Of a DNA stretch of 64,000 nt, positions 28,083-39,621 are shown in pieces. The stretch's first letter is position 1, and each line of letters begins with the position of its first letter. This DNA is from Chrysogorgia sp. JL179-B06 (taxonomy: Eukaryota > Cnidaria > Anthozoa > Scleralcyonacea > Chrysogorgiidae). The notes under the pieces are model-generated. The model was not told where the DNA came from, made no database searches, and worked only from the letters and a program-made list of their open reading frames with translations. Where the stretch lies: the NCBI GenBank assembly GCA_035772405.1, contig JAYKKM010000142.1, positions 916,001 to 980,000 on the forward strand. The letters are read 5' to 3'. A program made the position numbers and the translations under genes.

Positions 28083-28330
28083 TAACAGGACCAGATGCCC
28101 CCCTTCAAGACCACATGCCCCCTGCGAAATCGTTTGACGAACTTCGTAAAACTCGTAAAGGACATTTGTAGTGCAAGGGAAACAGGTTCGAAACGAACAT
28201 TGAAACTTTTAAAGCGTTCAACAGATTTAGAAACATCGTAAAGACGATTTGAAAATATTCAAAAGCTCTGTCTATGCCGATAATTTTAGCAGTGATATTG
28301 TGAGACCATAAGTGAAGTCAGCCGTAGCGC

Positions 28331-28473
28331 TTTCACAGTTTATTGCTATATATTCTTATACTTGACCTTCGCTTTACATCACATCTCCATGTCTATCTGA
28401 ACTGTAACACAACACTCGAAACGTCACGTGTTCATTTACATTAACATAATTAATGTCTGACTAAACTGTCACA
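28331..28473 (-). repeat. Ty3/gypsy B 3' LTR
   Basis: Direct repeat of 30176-30322. Bounded outside by GCGC and inside by the purine-rich tract. Confidence 0.9.
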
Positions 28474-28495
28474 TCCTCCCCTCCTATATTAAACA

Positions 28496-30175
28496 TTAAT
28501 TATTGTTAACATCCTCATCATGGAGCAGTGGTAGCTGATATTGGTAAGACTGCTGATTATCTTGTAATTGTAGAAACTGGGTTTGCTGTCTTATTCTGGT
28601 AGAACGTCTAATGGGATTAACTATCGTCGGTTCATCATCAGGTGCTTCTTCTTCATCATCGTTCTCTTGGTACGCTTCATGTTGTAATCTCTGTCGATGC
28701 CATGGCAACAATTCATTGTAATGTCGTGATTCCTCTTTAGCTCCCGCGTTCGATGCATCTCTAATTCTGTATGTCACTGGACCTGTCTGCCCAACGACAA
28801 TGTAAGGACCTTGATGATAATTGCGCAGCTTTCCTTCTGATTTGGTATGACTCTTTTTCATCACCAAGTCATTCAGTTGATAACCCTTGTGGCGGACATT
28901 TTTAGCCGCTTTCTTTGCTTGCTTATCATGAACTTCTTTAATCTTCCTCCTCGTCCTTTGGACTACTCTCTCCCACTTTTTGGTGTTGGCACGTACTGAT
29001 TTAGCAAGTTTCTCCTGGATAGTTGGTCCATTCGGTCGATAGTCCTCATCGCTATCTTCGTTGTCCTCTGGAGGTAACAAAAAGGTTTCAGGCCGGTTCG
29101 GCTTTTGTTTAAACAACAGCTCAAATGGACTAAGTCCTGTGGTTGCTGAAGGACCTGAATTGATTGCATACGCCACCATGGGAAGCATTGCTGGCCAGGA
29201 ATATGGATGATCTGCCACGAGCACTGCTAGACAGTTGTTTGAGAGTATCATTCTGGCGCTCCACCTGCCCTTGAGATTGTGGGTGCCATGGACTACTAAA
29301 AACTTGTTTAACTCCTAGCTGCTCACACACCGTCTTTAATACTGTTGAGGCAAAATGTGTACCGTTGTCGGATTGAAGATGATGTGGGATGTCAAATACA
29401 CATATCCAACGCTGAACTAAGGCTCTTGTGCTGTTGTTGCGGTCTCGTCTTTGGTCGGGACAAACATTACATAACGCGATAAAATATCTTGGATCTGCAA
29501 CACATATTTGTATCCCTCGGGCGTCTCGGGGTATGGTCCAACGAAGTCACAGCAAATCTTCGACATCGTTGTTTCGGGAATTTCCGTAGCTTGCAAAGGT
29601 GCTCGTTGAGTGTGCTTAGAACGCTTTCTCAGTTGACATTTTGGGCATCCAGTACAGTAACTGTTCACATCATCGACTACCGAGGGCCAGTATGCTGTCT
29701 GACGTACTCTCTCAAGTGTGCGATCCCGTCCCAAATGACCTGATATTGGAGCGTCGTGAACTAACTTTAAAAACTCCCGACGTAAACTTGCTGGAATGAT
29801 TACTTGCTGCCATGATTTCTTTCCCAGTGGAGAGGTTTTGGTTGAGCGACCTCCATAATTCCATATTCTCAGGATACTATCAGTTCCTACGTGAAGCTTC
29901 TGACGTTGCCTCCACAGTTGTTTGGCTTCAGGGGCTGCATCATCCGTGATTGTGGTATTTGTTAACAATGCCCATTTAACTTCCTGGATTGCCGGATCAT
30001 CTTTCTGTGCGTTGAGGAATTCTTCACGGCTAAAGATGGAGGTTATGGCAGCCATTCCATCTACTTTGACTTGGCTGACGGCAGCCGTGATAGGACCAGG
30101 ATGGGCTCTCGACAAATAATCGGCCATCGACAACTCTCCTGATATACCTGGCTTGTGGACTACGGTTGTAAACAG
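28496..30175 (-). pseudogene. Ty3/gypsy B pol 3' part: integrase and GPY/F module
   Basis: Frame 29417-30181 starts with VVHKPGISGELSMADYLSRA (end of RNase H). It continues with the HHCC zinc-binding region (GHLGRDRTLERVRQTAYWP, CTGCPKC) and the first catalytic Asp in ICCDFVGPYPETPEGYKY. A frameshift near 29410 leads to QSDNGTHF (second Asp) and SQGQVERQNDTLK (Glu). Frame 28496-29251 carries GYQLNDLVMKK and YHQGPYIVVGQTGPVTYRI (GPY/F module) and an acidic tail. All three catalytic residues survive but two frame breaks disable it. Confidence 0.93.
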
Positions 30176-30322
30176 TTTCACAGTTTATTGCTATATATTC
30201 TTATACAGTACTTGACCTTCGCTTTACATCACATCTCCATGTCTATCTGAACTGTAACACAACACTCGAAACGTCACGTGTTCATTACATTAACATAATT
30301 AATGTCTGACTAAACTGTCACA
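30176..30322 (-). repeat. Ty3/gypsy B 5' LTR
   Basis: Direct repeat of 28331-28473 with an extra AGTAC and one fewer T. Its inner edge joins pol coding sequence directly, so leader, gag and most of pol are gone. Confidence 0.9.
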
Positions 30323-30529
30323 GCGCCATGACATGTATTGAAAGTGGACGCGGCATTCGGCAAATAATTATATTAGCTAGCATTCGCTTTAAAAACTACG
30401 GTGGCCCACAAGTATCACGCTGCGCGCACTCTCCGACTTTCATACTTTCCCGGAAAATTATGTTTACGCACTAAGAACAGTTAATCCATCATATAATGAA
30501 ATTAGTTTATATATATATATATAAATATG

Positions 30530-30720
30530 CAGACATCAAAGTAAACATTCCTATATACAAATACACTCAGTTTTTATTTCACGTTACGTTTCACTTTCTG
30601 ACGAAGGGCCTTCGCTCGAAACCGCGTTATGACAACTTACACGCTATTTCGGTATAGTACACCAACCTTTTTAGATATTTGATTTGTATTTCTACACTGC
30701 CTACGCAGCACAAACGAAAA
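30530..30720 (+). mobile_element. Penelope-like tail inside the long-inverted-repeat element
   Basis: CTGACGAAGGGCCTTCGCTC-GAAACCG, then CTATTTCGGTATAGTACACC and ACACTGCCTACGCAGCAC. The motif order is as at 8280-8390. CTGACGA replaces CTGATGA. Confidence 0.65.
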
Positions 30721-30798
30721 CTAGTTTCCTTTCTCCGGGGGCATGCTGAGTTGTCCACCCGCTAGAGGGGTCCCCTGTCCTTAACGGCTCGCTACGGG

Positions 30799-30915
30799 CC
30801 GAGTCAAATAGCTTCCAAGGCTATACGAGCAATGTTTTGGTTGGGACTGCAGGGAACTATAGGGATTGTGTAGGGATTGGTCGACGAAGAGGGCCTTGGA
30901 AGCTATTTGACTCGG
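30799..30915. repeat. 22-bp inverted repeat
   Basis: CGAGTCAAATAGCTTCCAAG (30799) and CTTGGAAGCTATTTGACTCG (30895) flank about 75 bp. Confidence 0.85.
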
Positions 30916-31475
30916 AAAAAGAGTTGCCTGCCAGGCATAACAGCAGATGCGGTCGCCTTTCAGCTTGGAGGAACTGCACTGACTGTTGGAGCTCACGGAA
31001 TGCCACCGAAACCGCGCATGCGATTACGAAAAGGCCACAATCGCGAACCACCTCTTTATCGTTGAACGTCTACTACATGTACGTCCACTTCAAGTTTTTT
31101 ATCAGTGGGAAAGTCGGAGAGCGAGCGCAGAATTGTAATGTTAAATTCGCATATTAAATTCGTCAGTTTTTAAAGCGAATGCTAGCTAATATAATTATTC
31201 GCCAAATACCCGGATGACTTCACTTATGGTCTCACAATATCACTGCTAAAATTATCATAGATAGAGCTTTTGAATTTTTTCAAATCGTCTAAACGATGTT
31301 TCGAAATCTGTTGAACGCTTTAAAATTTCAATGTTCGTTTCGAAACTGTTTCCCTTGCACTACAAATGTCCTTTACGATGTTTTACGTGTCAAACGATTT
31401 CGCAGGGGGGGCATCTGGTCCTAGTACCAGATGCCCGGGGAGGCATCTGGTCCTAGTGGGCATCTGGTCCTGTTA

Positions 31476-32039
31476 TACAGGTGTAATAGGAACTGCTCGC
31501 CTCCGATTTTCGAACACCCTCTATGGCATCTAATTTGCAAAAACCTGAATAGCTCTGGATCGAGATGAGGTATTGAGATTCTGTCTCATATTTCCCTTGT
31601 TATAGACACACGACGTTGCTGATATCGTGTTTACATATTAGGCTGCCGTAAAGGTCATAATATACTCCCTTGTTATGCTAATTCGGAGCAATTGTTCGAC
31701 GTTCAGTTTCCGGTAATTTAGCTTTTTTAAGCGTAAACTGTACGAGGAGACAATATCAACACTTTGAAAAACTCATCCTTGAATTTGCCTTAACAGTCCA
31801 AACCATTTCCTTTTTCGCTTCTTTAAAGTCAAGCCACAACAATATAGGTAAGTTGTCGATAAAAACTACTATCTTACTGCTGGGGAATAACGATGTCAGA
31901 ACTGTTGAGTCTGGTCCGGCGAATGCAAGCGGGCTTTGTTGACCGTTGTCGTTTATGAGTTGAGCATCAAAGAAGTCGAACTTGAATTTAGTCCCAAAGG
32001 CTAAGCCATTTTACCAATTACAAAACTAAACATTTTACT
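31476..32039. other. Nothing recognised
   Basis: Non-coding. No repeat partner was found elsewhere in the window. Confidence 0.5.
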
Positions 32040-32170
32040 AAAAGTGTCGTGCTGCGTATGCAGTGCCGAAATATAGTGAACACGAGATCTCGCGTAACGT
32101 TTCGACCGAAGACCCTTGAATGCTTTTCGCAAGAAAGTGAAATCTCACTCTGATGATCAATTTGAAAACG
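32040..32170 (-). mobile_element. Penelope-like tail, diverged
   Basis: In reverse: GTGCTGCGTATGCAGTG, GTAACGTTTCGACCGAAGACC and TCAGAGTGAGATTTCAC have the order of the Penelope terminal region. Confidence 0.55.
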
Positions 32171-32659
32171 ATGTCTAATTTATAACGGTGCGAAATGAAA
32201 ACGAAATCCTTCAACACAAACGCAGTAATGTTTTCGCTCTGCATGCCTTAATGCCCAATATCCCAAGTTATTAATTGCTTTCACGTGTTATTTTCTTCGC
32301 GCTATTTGAAAAGTTTGTGGTTTTATAAGGTGAACGCTTGCTAACCTGCGGAGAAATTGTGAAACTTATAATTTGCACCGGCATCACGTAAACAGGTCTT
32401 ATGGGCGCGATGGTATCAAGCTATTATTGATGAAAAACGGACGCTTCCCTTGTTCTCTTATAGAAAATATATTTTATGAACAAAGAAATTAATTATTCGA
32501 TCTGCTGAACTTCAAAACATCCGGGATGCCTCAACCTCGTAGCTGAGGCCTGAGTACGAGGTTGGGGACGCCTATGGTCATATCATCTTCCCTTATCAAT
32601 GGTGGACACTAGAACGGTGTAACCGTGAGGGAACTGGGACTAGAAAATAAATATGCTCA
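32171..32659. other. Nothing recognised except a small palindrome
   Basis: CCTCAACCTCGTAGCTGAGG / GTACGAGGTTGGGG near 32528-32570 is a short hairpin. The rest is unremarkable. Confidence 0.5.
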
Positions 32660-32765
32660 TTATATATATATATAGATTTATATTATATTATATATATATA
32701 GATTTATATATATATAATATAATATAGATATATATATATATATATATATATATATCATATATATA

Positions 32766-32830
<65 letters not shown>
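32660..32830. repeat. (TA)n microsatellite with GATTTATA and ATACATCAT interruptions
   Basis: AT tract preceding the SINE-1 copy. Confidence 0.95.
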
Positions 32831-32831
<1 letters not shown>

Positions 32832-33187
32832 TACTAAGGATTTATGGTGAAGGAAAATTTCGAGTGTGGAAATATATACATTTTAAGACCTAACCGGGAC
32901 CAGTTGCGAAAAATGCAACTTAGCGGCCTTCCGGTCAGGAATTGAACCCGCGACCCTGCGATGCTAGTGCAGTGCTCTGACCACTGAGCTACGGAAGCCG
33001 TTGGCGAGAGCCTAGTCACGAGTCCTGTATATAACGGTGGTAATGCCGGGATAAGATTCTGGTATATTATAGGTAATATTGGGCATTTCACTCGATTGAA
33101 CAACAGGTACTAAGGATTTATGGTGAAGGAAAATTTCGAGTGTGGAAATATATACATTTTAAGACCTAACCGGGACCAGTTGCGAAG
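32832..33187 (-). mobile_element. SINE-1 copy, partial tandem dimer
   Basis: Body (32835-32935), tRNA-like head in reverse (CCACTGAGCTACGGAAGCCG, with box A and box B intact), tail, then a second body from 33112 truncated at GGGACCAGTTGCGAAGATTA. Same arrangement as 4085-4420. Confidence 0.87.
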
Positions 33188-33270
33188 ATTATTCAGTCCC
33201 TAACCCTAACCTTACATTAGGGTTACCTAAACCGTACACATGTCATGTAGGGTTAGGGACTGAATAATGA
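33187..33270. repeat. Hairpin with TTAGGG-like arms
   Basis: ATTATTCAGTCCCTAACCCT and GGGTTAGGGACTGAATAAT are inverted copies about 80 bp apart. It sits exactly where the SINE-1 body is truncated. Confidence 0.8.
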
Positions 33271-34173
33271 GCATATTTAGTATTTTCTAGTTCAAGTTCC
33301 CTCACGGTTACATGGTCTCAGTGGTTCCGTTCTAGTGCCCACCCTTTAGCCCACACGTTAGCACGTTGTAAGCAATAAATTATTGGCATTATTTTAGCAT
33401 TGTAACCAACCCCAAAACAACAAAGATATTAACCCCCCGCCTAATGAGTTTTCTAACCCTAACCCCCCCGCGTAATGAGTTTTCTAACCTAAATCCCCCG
33501 TCCGTATTTTCTCCCTCCCGAACCCCCACCGAACCCCCACCGATCCGCTCCCCTACTTGGGGTCCTAAATTAGTAAACTAGTGTCTGTGCTGGGTTAGCC
33601 TGGGTAGTGTTGTATTTCGTACTTTTGTGCTACCTATCGTGGGGCCATGTATTGCCCAGTTGTTGTTCTAATAAAGATTACTAAAATAATGTTGAGAAAG
33701 AGCTTGACTGCTTTATGACGTCACAGGTCATGTGATCGAGAACCCTACAAGCATTTTTACAACCTCAAACGTACTACGATATATTCCGGTTATTTAGGTC
33801 ACATAGTTTCATCTAAAAGGCACTCTTTTTTCCAATGTCCTTTAAATATTATTTTATATGCATGTCAAAGTTAGGCTCAGGTCAAACGAGTCGAACTCAA
33901 TGCAAATGAACGTAAACAAAAGAGTTTCTTAATTTACATTGAGTTCGACTCATGAAAAATTCTACGTTTGACCCGGGCGTTAGCCTTACAAGCCCTAGCA
34001 AAGATTCTTTGGAATTACAGACACACGAACGAGGTCAGAAAGCTGATTAAATGTATATAATAATAATATAATAATATTTTATTGGGGTGCCATTATGAAT
34101 TAAGAAGTCTATGGAGCCGAAGGTATCCCTTTCGCGCTTCTTATAAAATTACTCAGAAAAGTTTACGAGGAAG
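33271..34173. other. Nothing recognised; possible LINE tail
   Basis: Two copies of CCCCGCCTAATGAGTTTTCTAA at 33435-33485 echo CCCCGCCTAATGGTTTTCTA near 17390. TAATAAAGATTACT near 33667 could be a LINE 3' end. Otherwise no signal. Confidence 0.4.
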
Positions 34174-34451
34174 CATAGTTAATCGAGATATGGTCTGGAA
34201 ACTTAGCTAAAGTCTTTGTTCTATCTTTTTGTTCGTCTTTATGCAATTTTGTGTACGGTCACTGAACCTATTGCATTTTAGTATAATGAAGCAATCATCC
34301 AATAGAATCGTTTGGGTTTAATCGCTCAACCGTGTTGTTTAAATATTAATAAACCTAAAACAAAGGATGTGCACTGTGTAAGGTACGGTTCAACATCAAA
34401 ACGTAGCTCATTATAGTCGCTTTGAAGTTTGCCGAGCTTCCAGACCATACC
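34174..34451 (+). mobile_element. MITE family A, copy 2
   Basis: Aligns with 9012-9318 from CATAGTTAATCGAGATATGG through TTTGCCGAGCTTCCAGACCAT. The terminal part of the right TIR is lost. Confidence 0.85.
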
Positions 34452-35320
34452 CTGAAGTTCGCTATTGTTCACATGTTATTCAAGGACATAAAATTAAACT
34501 TGGATTATAGGTAATTGGCGCCGCGTCGCAGGTTCCCTATAAACTCCCTAATTGCGGCTGAGCAGGGCCAAAGGGGCCATCGCCCCAATGTTAATGGTGG
34601 AGGCACTTGACGCCCCACCCAGTAAAACAGAAGCTGACATCTCATATACATCTCAAATGTGGCATACAAGCCAAAACGTTCAACTATTACTTCACACAAC
34701 TACGATATATTGTAACTACAGTATCATACACATAGATTTCCATCGACATTCTTAACTGACAATTTACATTTTGTGAAACATAATAAGAAGCCTATCTGAA
34801 TTGAAACGAGACATTTAGCTAAGCGGAATATTTTAAAATGTCTGACGACTAGCTCGCGCACAAGTTATGAAAACGAATGTCAAAGATAACTGTGCAGATT
34901 GTGAAATTGTGTGATTTTATAACCTTTAGATTTCTGTTAAAACTCGTCTCAAAATGCAGGAAATGGCGTTTCCGAGTCGACTTACAAATTCAAACATTTT
35001 CCGGGAAGCATGCCCGAATCCTCTAGACGTCTCGAGCGCCACCCCCCCCCCCAAATAAAGAATAAAACACGAGTTTCAATAATTTCGCATTGATTTTGAG
35101 GCTTAACTATATATACGCTAGTGAAAATTTGGGAGACGATTAACCAGGCACGACGGATGATGTTTCATCAACCCGGAAATTTCTTGGATATAGACATGAT
35201 ATAGTGACATTTTATAGTCTTTAAGAATAAATATGAAAGCTGCTAAGTTCTCGCAAGAACTGGATGTAATATGAAAAGGAGAAATAAGAAAACTTCAATA
35301 TTTCGAAAAATACTTAAGTA
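34452..35320. other. Nothing recognised
   Basis: A C tract at 35041-35053. No coding signal. Confidence 0.5.
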
Positions 35321-35569
35321 TAGGGTACTTACATATATTCATGGACGATGTTTCGGACAATGTGCCGCAGCAAGCTCAAAGGAAATGACTAAAAGGGATG
35401 ACTCAAAAGGACCTTTCTGTTTTTGCACTGGAAAAACGAAGCCTCTTCCATACTATGTAAATAATATGTAATTACTTTGGAAATAGACTGTAATTCCAAT
35501 TTACATACTAATTGTAGTTTGACATACTATGTAAATTGCATGCATTCTTTGTAAAAATTTTGTAAACTG

Positions 35570-36098
35570 TTTGTAAATTCACAATGTTTCTCCTAATACT
35601 TGTTAAACTGTTTGCCAATAGTTTGTATCTAGTTTGTAAATGACTGACAAGTTGTTTGTGAAATACGTGCAACTTATTTCAAGTTTAACGTCCTTGAAAA
35701 CCCTGCCGGCAGATTACTGACAAAATCGAAAATTAAACCCGATTTTACATACTTTTTTATCATGGCAACGACAATATTTCAGCAAATTTATACAAACTAT
35801 TTACAAATAAGTTGCCAGTGGTTTACAAACTATTTACAAACGAGTTGCCATATTTTACAAACTATTAACAAATAAGTTGCACGTATTTTACAAACTATTT
35901 AGAATTAAGTTTCCAGTAATTTACAAAATATTTACAAACAAATTGGCAGTAGTTTACAAACTATTTACAAATAAGTTGCACGTATTTCACAAACAACTTC
36001 CCAGTAATTTACAAACTCTTTACAAACAAATCCCAGTAATTTACAAACTAGATATAAACTATTGACAAAACAGTTTAACAAGTATTAGGAGAAACCTT
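35570..36098. repeat. Foldback element with degenerate ~36-bp tandem units
   Basis: Outer inverted pair TTTCTCCTAATACTTGTTAA near 35586 and TTAACAAGTATTAGGAGAAA near 36077. Between them are about eight degenerate units of the type TTTACAAACTATTTACAAAT-AAGTTGCCAGTAG (35770-36050) and their complement (35480-35690). Confidence 0.8.
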
Positions 36099-36560
36099 GT
36101 GAATTTACGTTTATATATATCAAGAAGAGCAAAGGGCCCAGTATACTTCCTTGTGGAACTCCGACAGTGACTGATCTTGAGGTAGATGTACGGTTGTTGA
36201 TAGTTGTTACTTGAGTACGAGATGAAAGGTATGAACAGAACCAGTTGAGAACAGAAGTAGTAAATCCAAGATTTTTCAATTTTTAAATTAGTATCGAGTG
36301 GTCTATAGTATCAAATGCTTTTCGCAGATCAATAAAAACAGCTCCTGTAACTGACTTTTTATCGAGAATGTCTAAAATTTGATCAGTGAACTGTGCCAGA
36401 GCCACGTTGGTGGATACTTTAGAACGGAAATTAAATTGTTCTGGAGCGATTAGATTGTTTACTTGCACCCTGTGTAGACTTGTCGGTGAACAATACGTTC
36501 AATTATTTTACTTAATGTTGGTAGAATGGTTATATAGGGCGGTAGTTATTCGGTAGAGTT
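36085..36560 (-). pseudogene. Non-LTR reverse transcriptase fragment
   Basis: QVNNLIAPEQFNFRSKVST, VFIDLRKAFDTIDHSIL (motif A), and after a frameshift [17 protein letters not shown] and [20 protein letters not shown] (motif B region). It stops before the YADD motif. Boundary with the foldback element is at about 36100. CR1/RTE-like; broken. Confidence 0.88.
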
Positions 36561-37094
36561 GGGTCACCAGATTTGAAGAGAATCATCTCTTGGGGCATGC
36601 ACCCCAAGAATGCACCCCCATTTTTGAAGCTATAGAATCGCATTTTCATGAGCTATTTCTGCGAAGAATTTTGCGGAAAATTAATTTTCAATAATATAAT
36701 GAACGATATTAATAATTTTTGAACAGAGATACTGGTTATGTAATGCAACAAAAAAACACGTCAAGGAATTTATAGGAAATCCTAAAAGACTAGCCATTTT
36801 TTATCTGTTTGAAAAGATTGTTTAATTAAAATATACTGCAGTCTTAAAGATATATCCATTATAGCACAAAATGATAATAGTTTATCAAAAATTACAAGTT
36901 GACGACGTCAACATATGAACGTGTCTCTTATATTCTGTACGTGCTACTGAATTTTATGGAAATTTATGCAGACTGACGTATTGGCTTTTGGTGAGGTGTA
37001 TATTATTTCAGACAGGAGTTTTTAACGATGTTTCTGTGAATTGTTAAATTGTTGTAAGGGTTTCTCAATTCTTATTTAAATAATTATTGGAGGG
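36561..37094. other. Nothing recognised
   Basis: AT-rich, no coding signal and no repeat partner seen. Confidence 0.5.
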
Positions 37095-37440
37095 TTGCAG
37101 CCCCCTAGTTGTTCGCCTATCCAAATTTTCAGTTTATTTAGAAGAACTTTTGAAATGAGGACAAATATCGTTCTCTCTTTGTCAATAACTCATCTTATTC
37201 CAGAGATATTCAGGTCTTTGAAACATGCAAATGAGAACATTATGACGTCATTTACTCACACAAATTTCCAAAAAGACGAATATTTCCGGAAACAATTGAT
37301 AGATTGCATAGAAACTTTTCATATGTATGCTTATACAAATGGTACACGGCACTGTGTACAAAAATTGCTGAATATTTTCCTCAGTATTGAGAATTGTATT
37401 GAGTTCGTGTTTTGGAACAAGATGATAGATTGACTAAGCG
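37095..37440 (+). repeat. Dispersed repeat related to 23821-24060
   Basis: Shared order CTATCCAAATTTTCAGTTTA, GAGATATTCAGGTCTTTGAA, ACATGCAAATGAGAAC. The 112-codon open frame across it is probably chance. Confidence 0.45.
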
Positions 37441-37719
37441 AGAACGCTATTCTTATTCATTTCAAAAGTACTTCTAAATAAAATCTAAATAAGGAAGACG
37501 ATTTTCCATCGTAGTGGCACATTAAATTACTGAGAACTTTTTTGAAATATTTGTTGGATCACTATTTTAATCTTTGTAGGATTAGCTAAGAAAATATGAA
37601 TAGTTTCACGATCCCCACTCCATTTAAAACACAAGCTTGGAACATGTTATTAAATATGTTTTGTTGAAAAATGGTAGGAGGTTTAAATTTAATGGTAAGA
37701 TATTTAAATTTCATCCTAG

Positions 37720-38131
37720 AGATTTAGAAATGGAAAGATTGAATAGCGTTGATGCTACCCATCTTAAAGAGCAGTGTCCTGCATTTAAAGAAGGCTGTCC
37801 ATTTGCTAAAGTAGAGGAGAAACAACTAGTTGAAGCTATTGAGAAATGTCCTGAGTTTAAAGAAGGTTGTCCATTTAAAGATGCCAAAAGTCTCGCTGAA
37901 GTCTACGAGAAGCTGTCTCATGTACCACATGCAGCTGGACATGAAAGTGAATTATCTGGTCAGAAGTTGATTGAAATGTTTAAGAAAATGCATGATACTT
38001 CAGAATGCCTAGAAGAGAAACTTGGAGATTGTCCAGTGTTTCACAAAGACCAAGGATGTCCATTCAAGAGTGTCCGTAGCGAGGAAGGGAAGCGTTTGGC
38101 TGAACCAGTTGGATCTATCGGTCATGATGAG
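37720..38131 (+). CDS. CP-repeat protein exon, copy 1
   Basis: Open frame with ATG at 37730 and GT donor at 38132 (GAG|GTATGT). The product has three repeats of the form CPxF...CPF: CPAFKEGCPF, CPEFKEGCPF, CPVFHKDQGCPF, separated by helical Lys/Glu-rich linkers (EVYEKLSHVP, KMIEMF-type). A CCTAG acceptor candidate precedes it. CPF/CP dipeptides are the core of heme regulatory motifs, so heme binding is possible but not shown. Family unrecognised; the remaining exons are not identified. No signal peptide. Confidence 0.72.
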
Positions 38132-38208
38132 GTATGTTGGCATAACTATACAGTACCTGTAGTAATGAAACGTTATGTATAAGAGTGTTCTAAGCAAGAC
38201 GTGTATTA

Positions 38209-38870
38209 AGGTATCACCGGCTCGTAAAGAAGCTAGTATTGCTCCCTATTAATGCGGTCACCTGCACATAATATCATATATCAATTTAAAGTTAATTGAT
38301 CACAGAACATGGTTATGAAATCTAATTTCAAGACTAAAAGCATTTTGGCCAAATGTTAATTTATTCGAGGTTTTATTTACCAAAATAATTGAAAACTGTG
38401 TTGGCTTGCCGGGTTTAAAGTCCTTTTGAAGTTGATCCTGCTGTACTTATTCTCCGATAAATTATATACAAAGAGTGTCGGCGATTTTTGAAATATAGTT
38501 TGGCTCAATTTTTATTAAATTATTTATATCAAGTCGCAAAAAAATTCACATCTTCCTAATTCAAAACGCGATAAAATTGGAAATACGCAATATATCAAAT
38601 ATCACCAACACATTGTATATAGATAATTTGTCAGATACAACAATATTAGCTTCACTATAACCACAAACTGAATTAAAAAGGACTTTAAACTCCGCAAGCC
38701 AACACATTTATTTTTTCGGTAAATAAAACAGTTGGTCAAAATTTTTTCGTGAAGTTAGATTTCATTACAATTAGCTTTACATTGATATATGATATATGTA
38801 GCGATCGCATTAATAGAGGAGCAATGTGAGCTTTTTACGAGGTAATATCGCATATCCCTATTTCTACCTT
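38209..38870. mobile_element. Foldback/MITE with ~200-bp inverted arms
   Basis: AAGGTATCACCGGCTCGTAA pairs loosely with the complement of 38851-38870. Strong pairs are CTCCCTATTAATGCGGTCAC / GCGATCGCATTAATAGAGGAG, ATATCATATATCAATTTAAA, GAAATCTAA and GTTGGCTTGC / GCAAGCCAAC. It lies directly after CP-repeat exon copy 1. Confidence 0.75.
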
Positions 38871-39256
38871 AAATAGATGGACGGGGATGTGCATGTCAGC
38901 AAATACATGAAATAAATACTGAATATAAGAGCTGAAGCTGAGAATTCGTATATAAATTCGTCTTTACAAGAACTCAAACCACGAGGCCACGAGAAGTAGT
39001 TAGCAGTTTATCGCTCTTGAGTGACCTATATATACAGGGAGGCAGAAACGCAACTTCTGGTGTCAGAACTAAAAAGTTGTAGACACAAACATACACCAAA
39101 AATCTCTATTACGACACTATTAGGAAATCTTCTCCTTCGTCGAACGTGTAGTTACTTATGCCATGAATCCCTGACAGAAATCGATTTCGTCCCAACGCGT
39201 TTAATTAATATAATTAATATAATTATATATAATATAACGCGTATAATTAATCTAAT
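38871..39256. other. Nothing recognised
   Basis: A short AT-rich palindromic stretch (TTAATTAATATAATTAATAT near 39200). No coding signal. Confidence 0.5.
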
Positions 39257-39543
39257 CATAGTCAATGGCAATACATGCAGGTCTGGAAACGCGGCAAACT
39301 TCAAAGGGGCTAGCAATCGAACTGTGATTCATGTTGAGGGGGACCTCTGTGCACAAATCCTTTGTTTTACGTTTATTAGTGTTTAAACAACATTAAACCT
39401 GAACGTAATTGCTATTGGATAACTCAGGCTTCATTATACAGAAAATACAATGTGTTCAGTAACAGTGAAAGTGCACAAACTGAACAAAAACATAGAACAA
39501 AGACTTTGGCCGCGTTTCCAGACAATATAATTATAGTGACTAT
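39257..39543 (-). mobile_element. MITE family A, copy 3 (inverted, diverged)
   Basis: Ends CATAGTCAATGG / ...GACTATG. The internal blocks AAAGACTTTGGC, CAAATCCTTTGTTTTACG and GTTTAAACAACATTAAACCT occur in reverse order relative to copy 1. ATCTAA on both sides supports a 6-bp target duplication. Confidence 0.78.
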
Positions 39544-39621
39544 GATCTAACATTGTGACGTCTATTTGAAAAGAACATTCCTCTGAATGTTCAACTTGAT
39601 CTGTCAAATAACTACTGGCGG

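Larger units (their letters stand above)
28331..30322 (-). mobile_element. Ty3/gypsy element B, LTR-flanked but lacking gag-PR-RT
   Basis: LTRs 28331-28473 (143 bp) and 30176-30322 (147 bp), starting TGTGACAG on the minus strand. They differ by one 5-bp and one 1-bp indel, with no substitution seen. Target duplication GCGC (28327-28330 and 30323-30326). A purine tract GGGGAGGA lies immediately before the 3' LTR. The interior keeps only the RNase H tail, integrase and C-terminal module. Confidence 0.92.
28083..31475. mobile_element. DNA element with long inverted repeats, split by a Ty3/gypsy insertion
   Basis: Left arm (28083-28330, resuming 30323-30470) and right arm (31085-31475) are inverted copies sharing AACAGGACCAGATGCCC, GCGAAATCGTTTGAC, TTGTAGTGCAAGGGAAACAG, GTGAAGTCA and TAATTATATTAGCTAGCATT. 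The alignment continues only if the 28331-30322 LTR element is removed. No transposase is seen; about 1.4 kb without the insertion. Confidence 0.85.
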
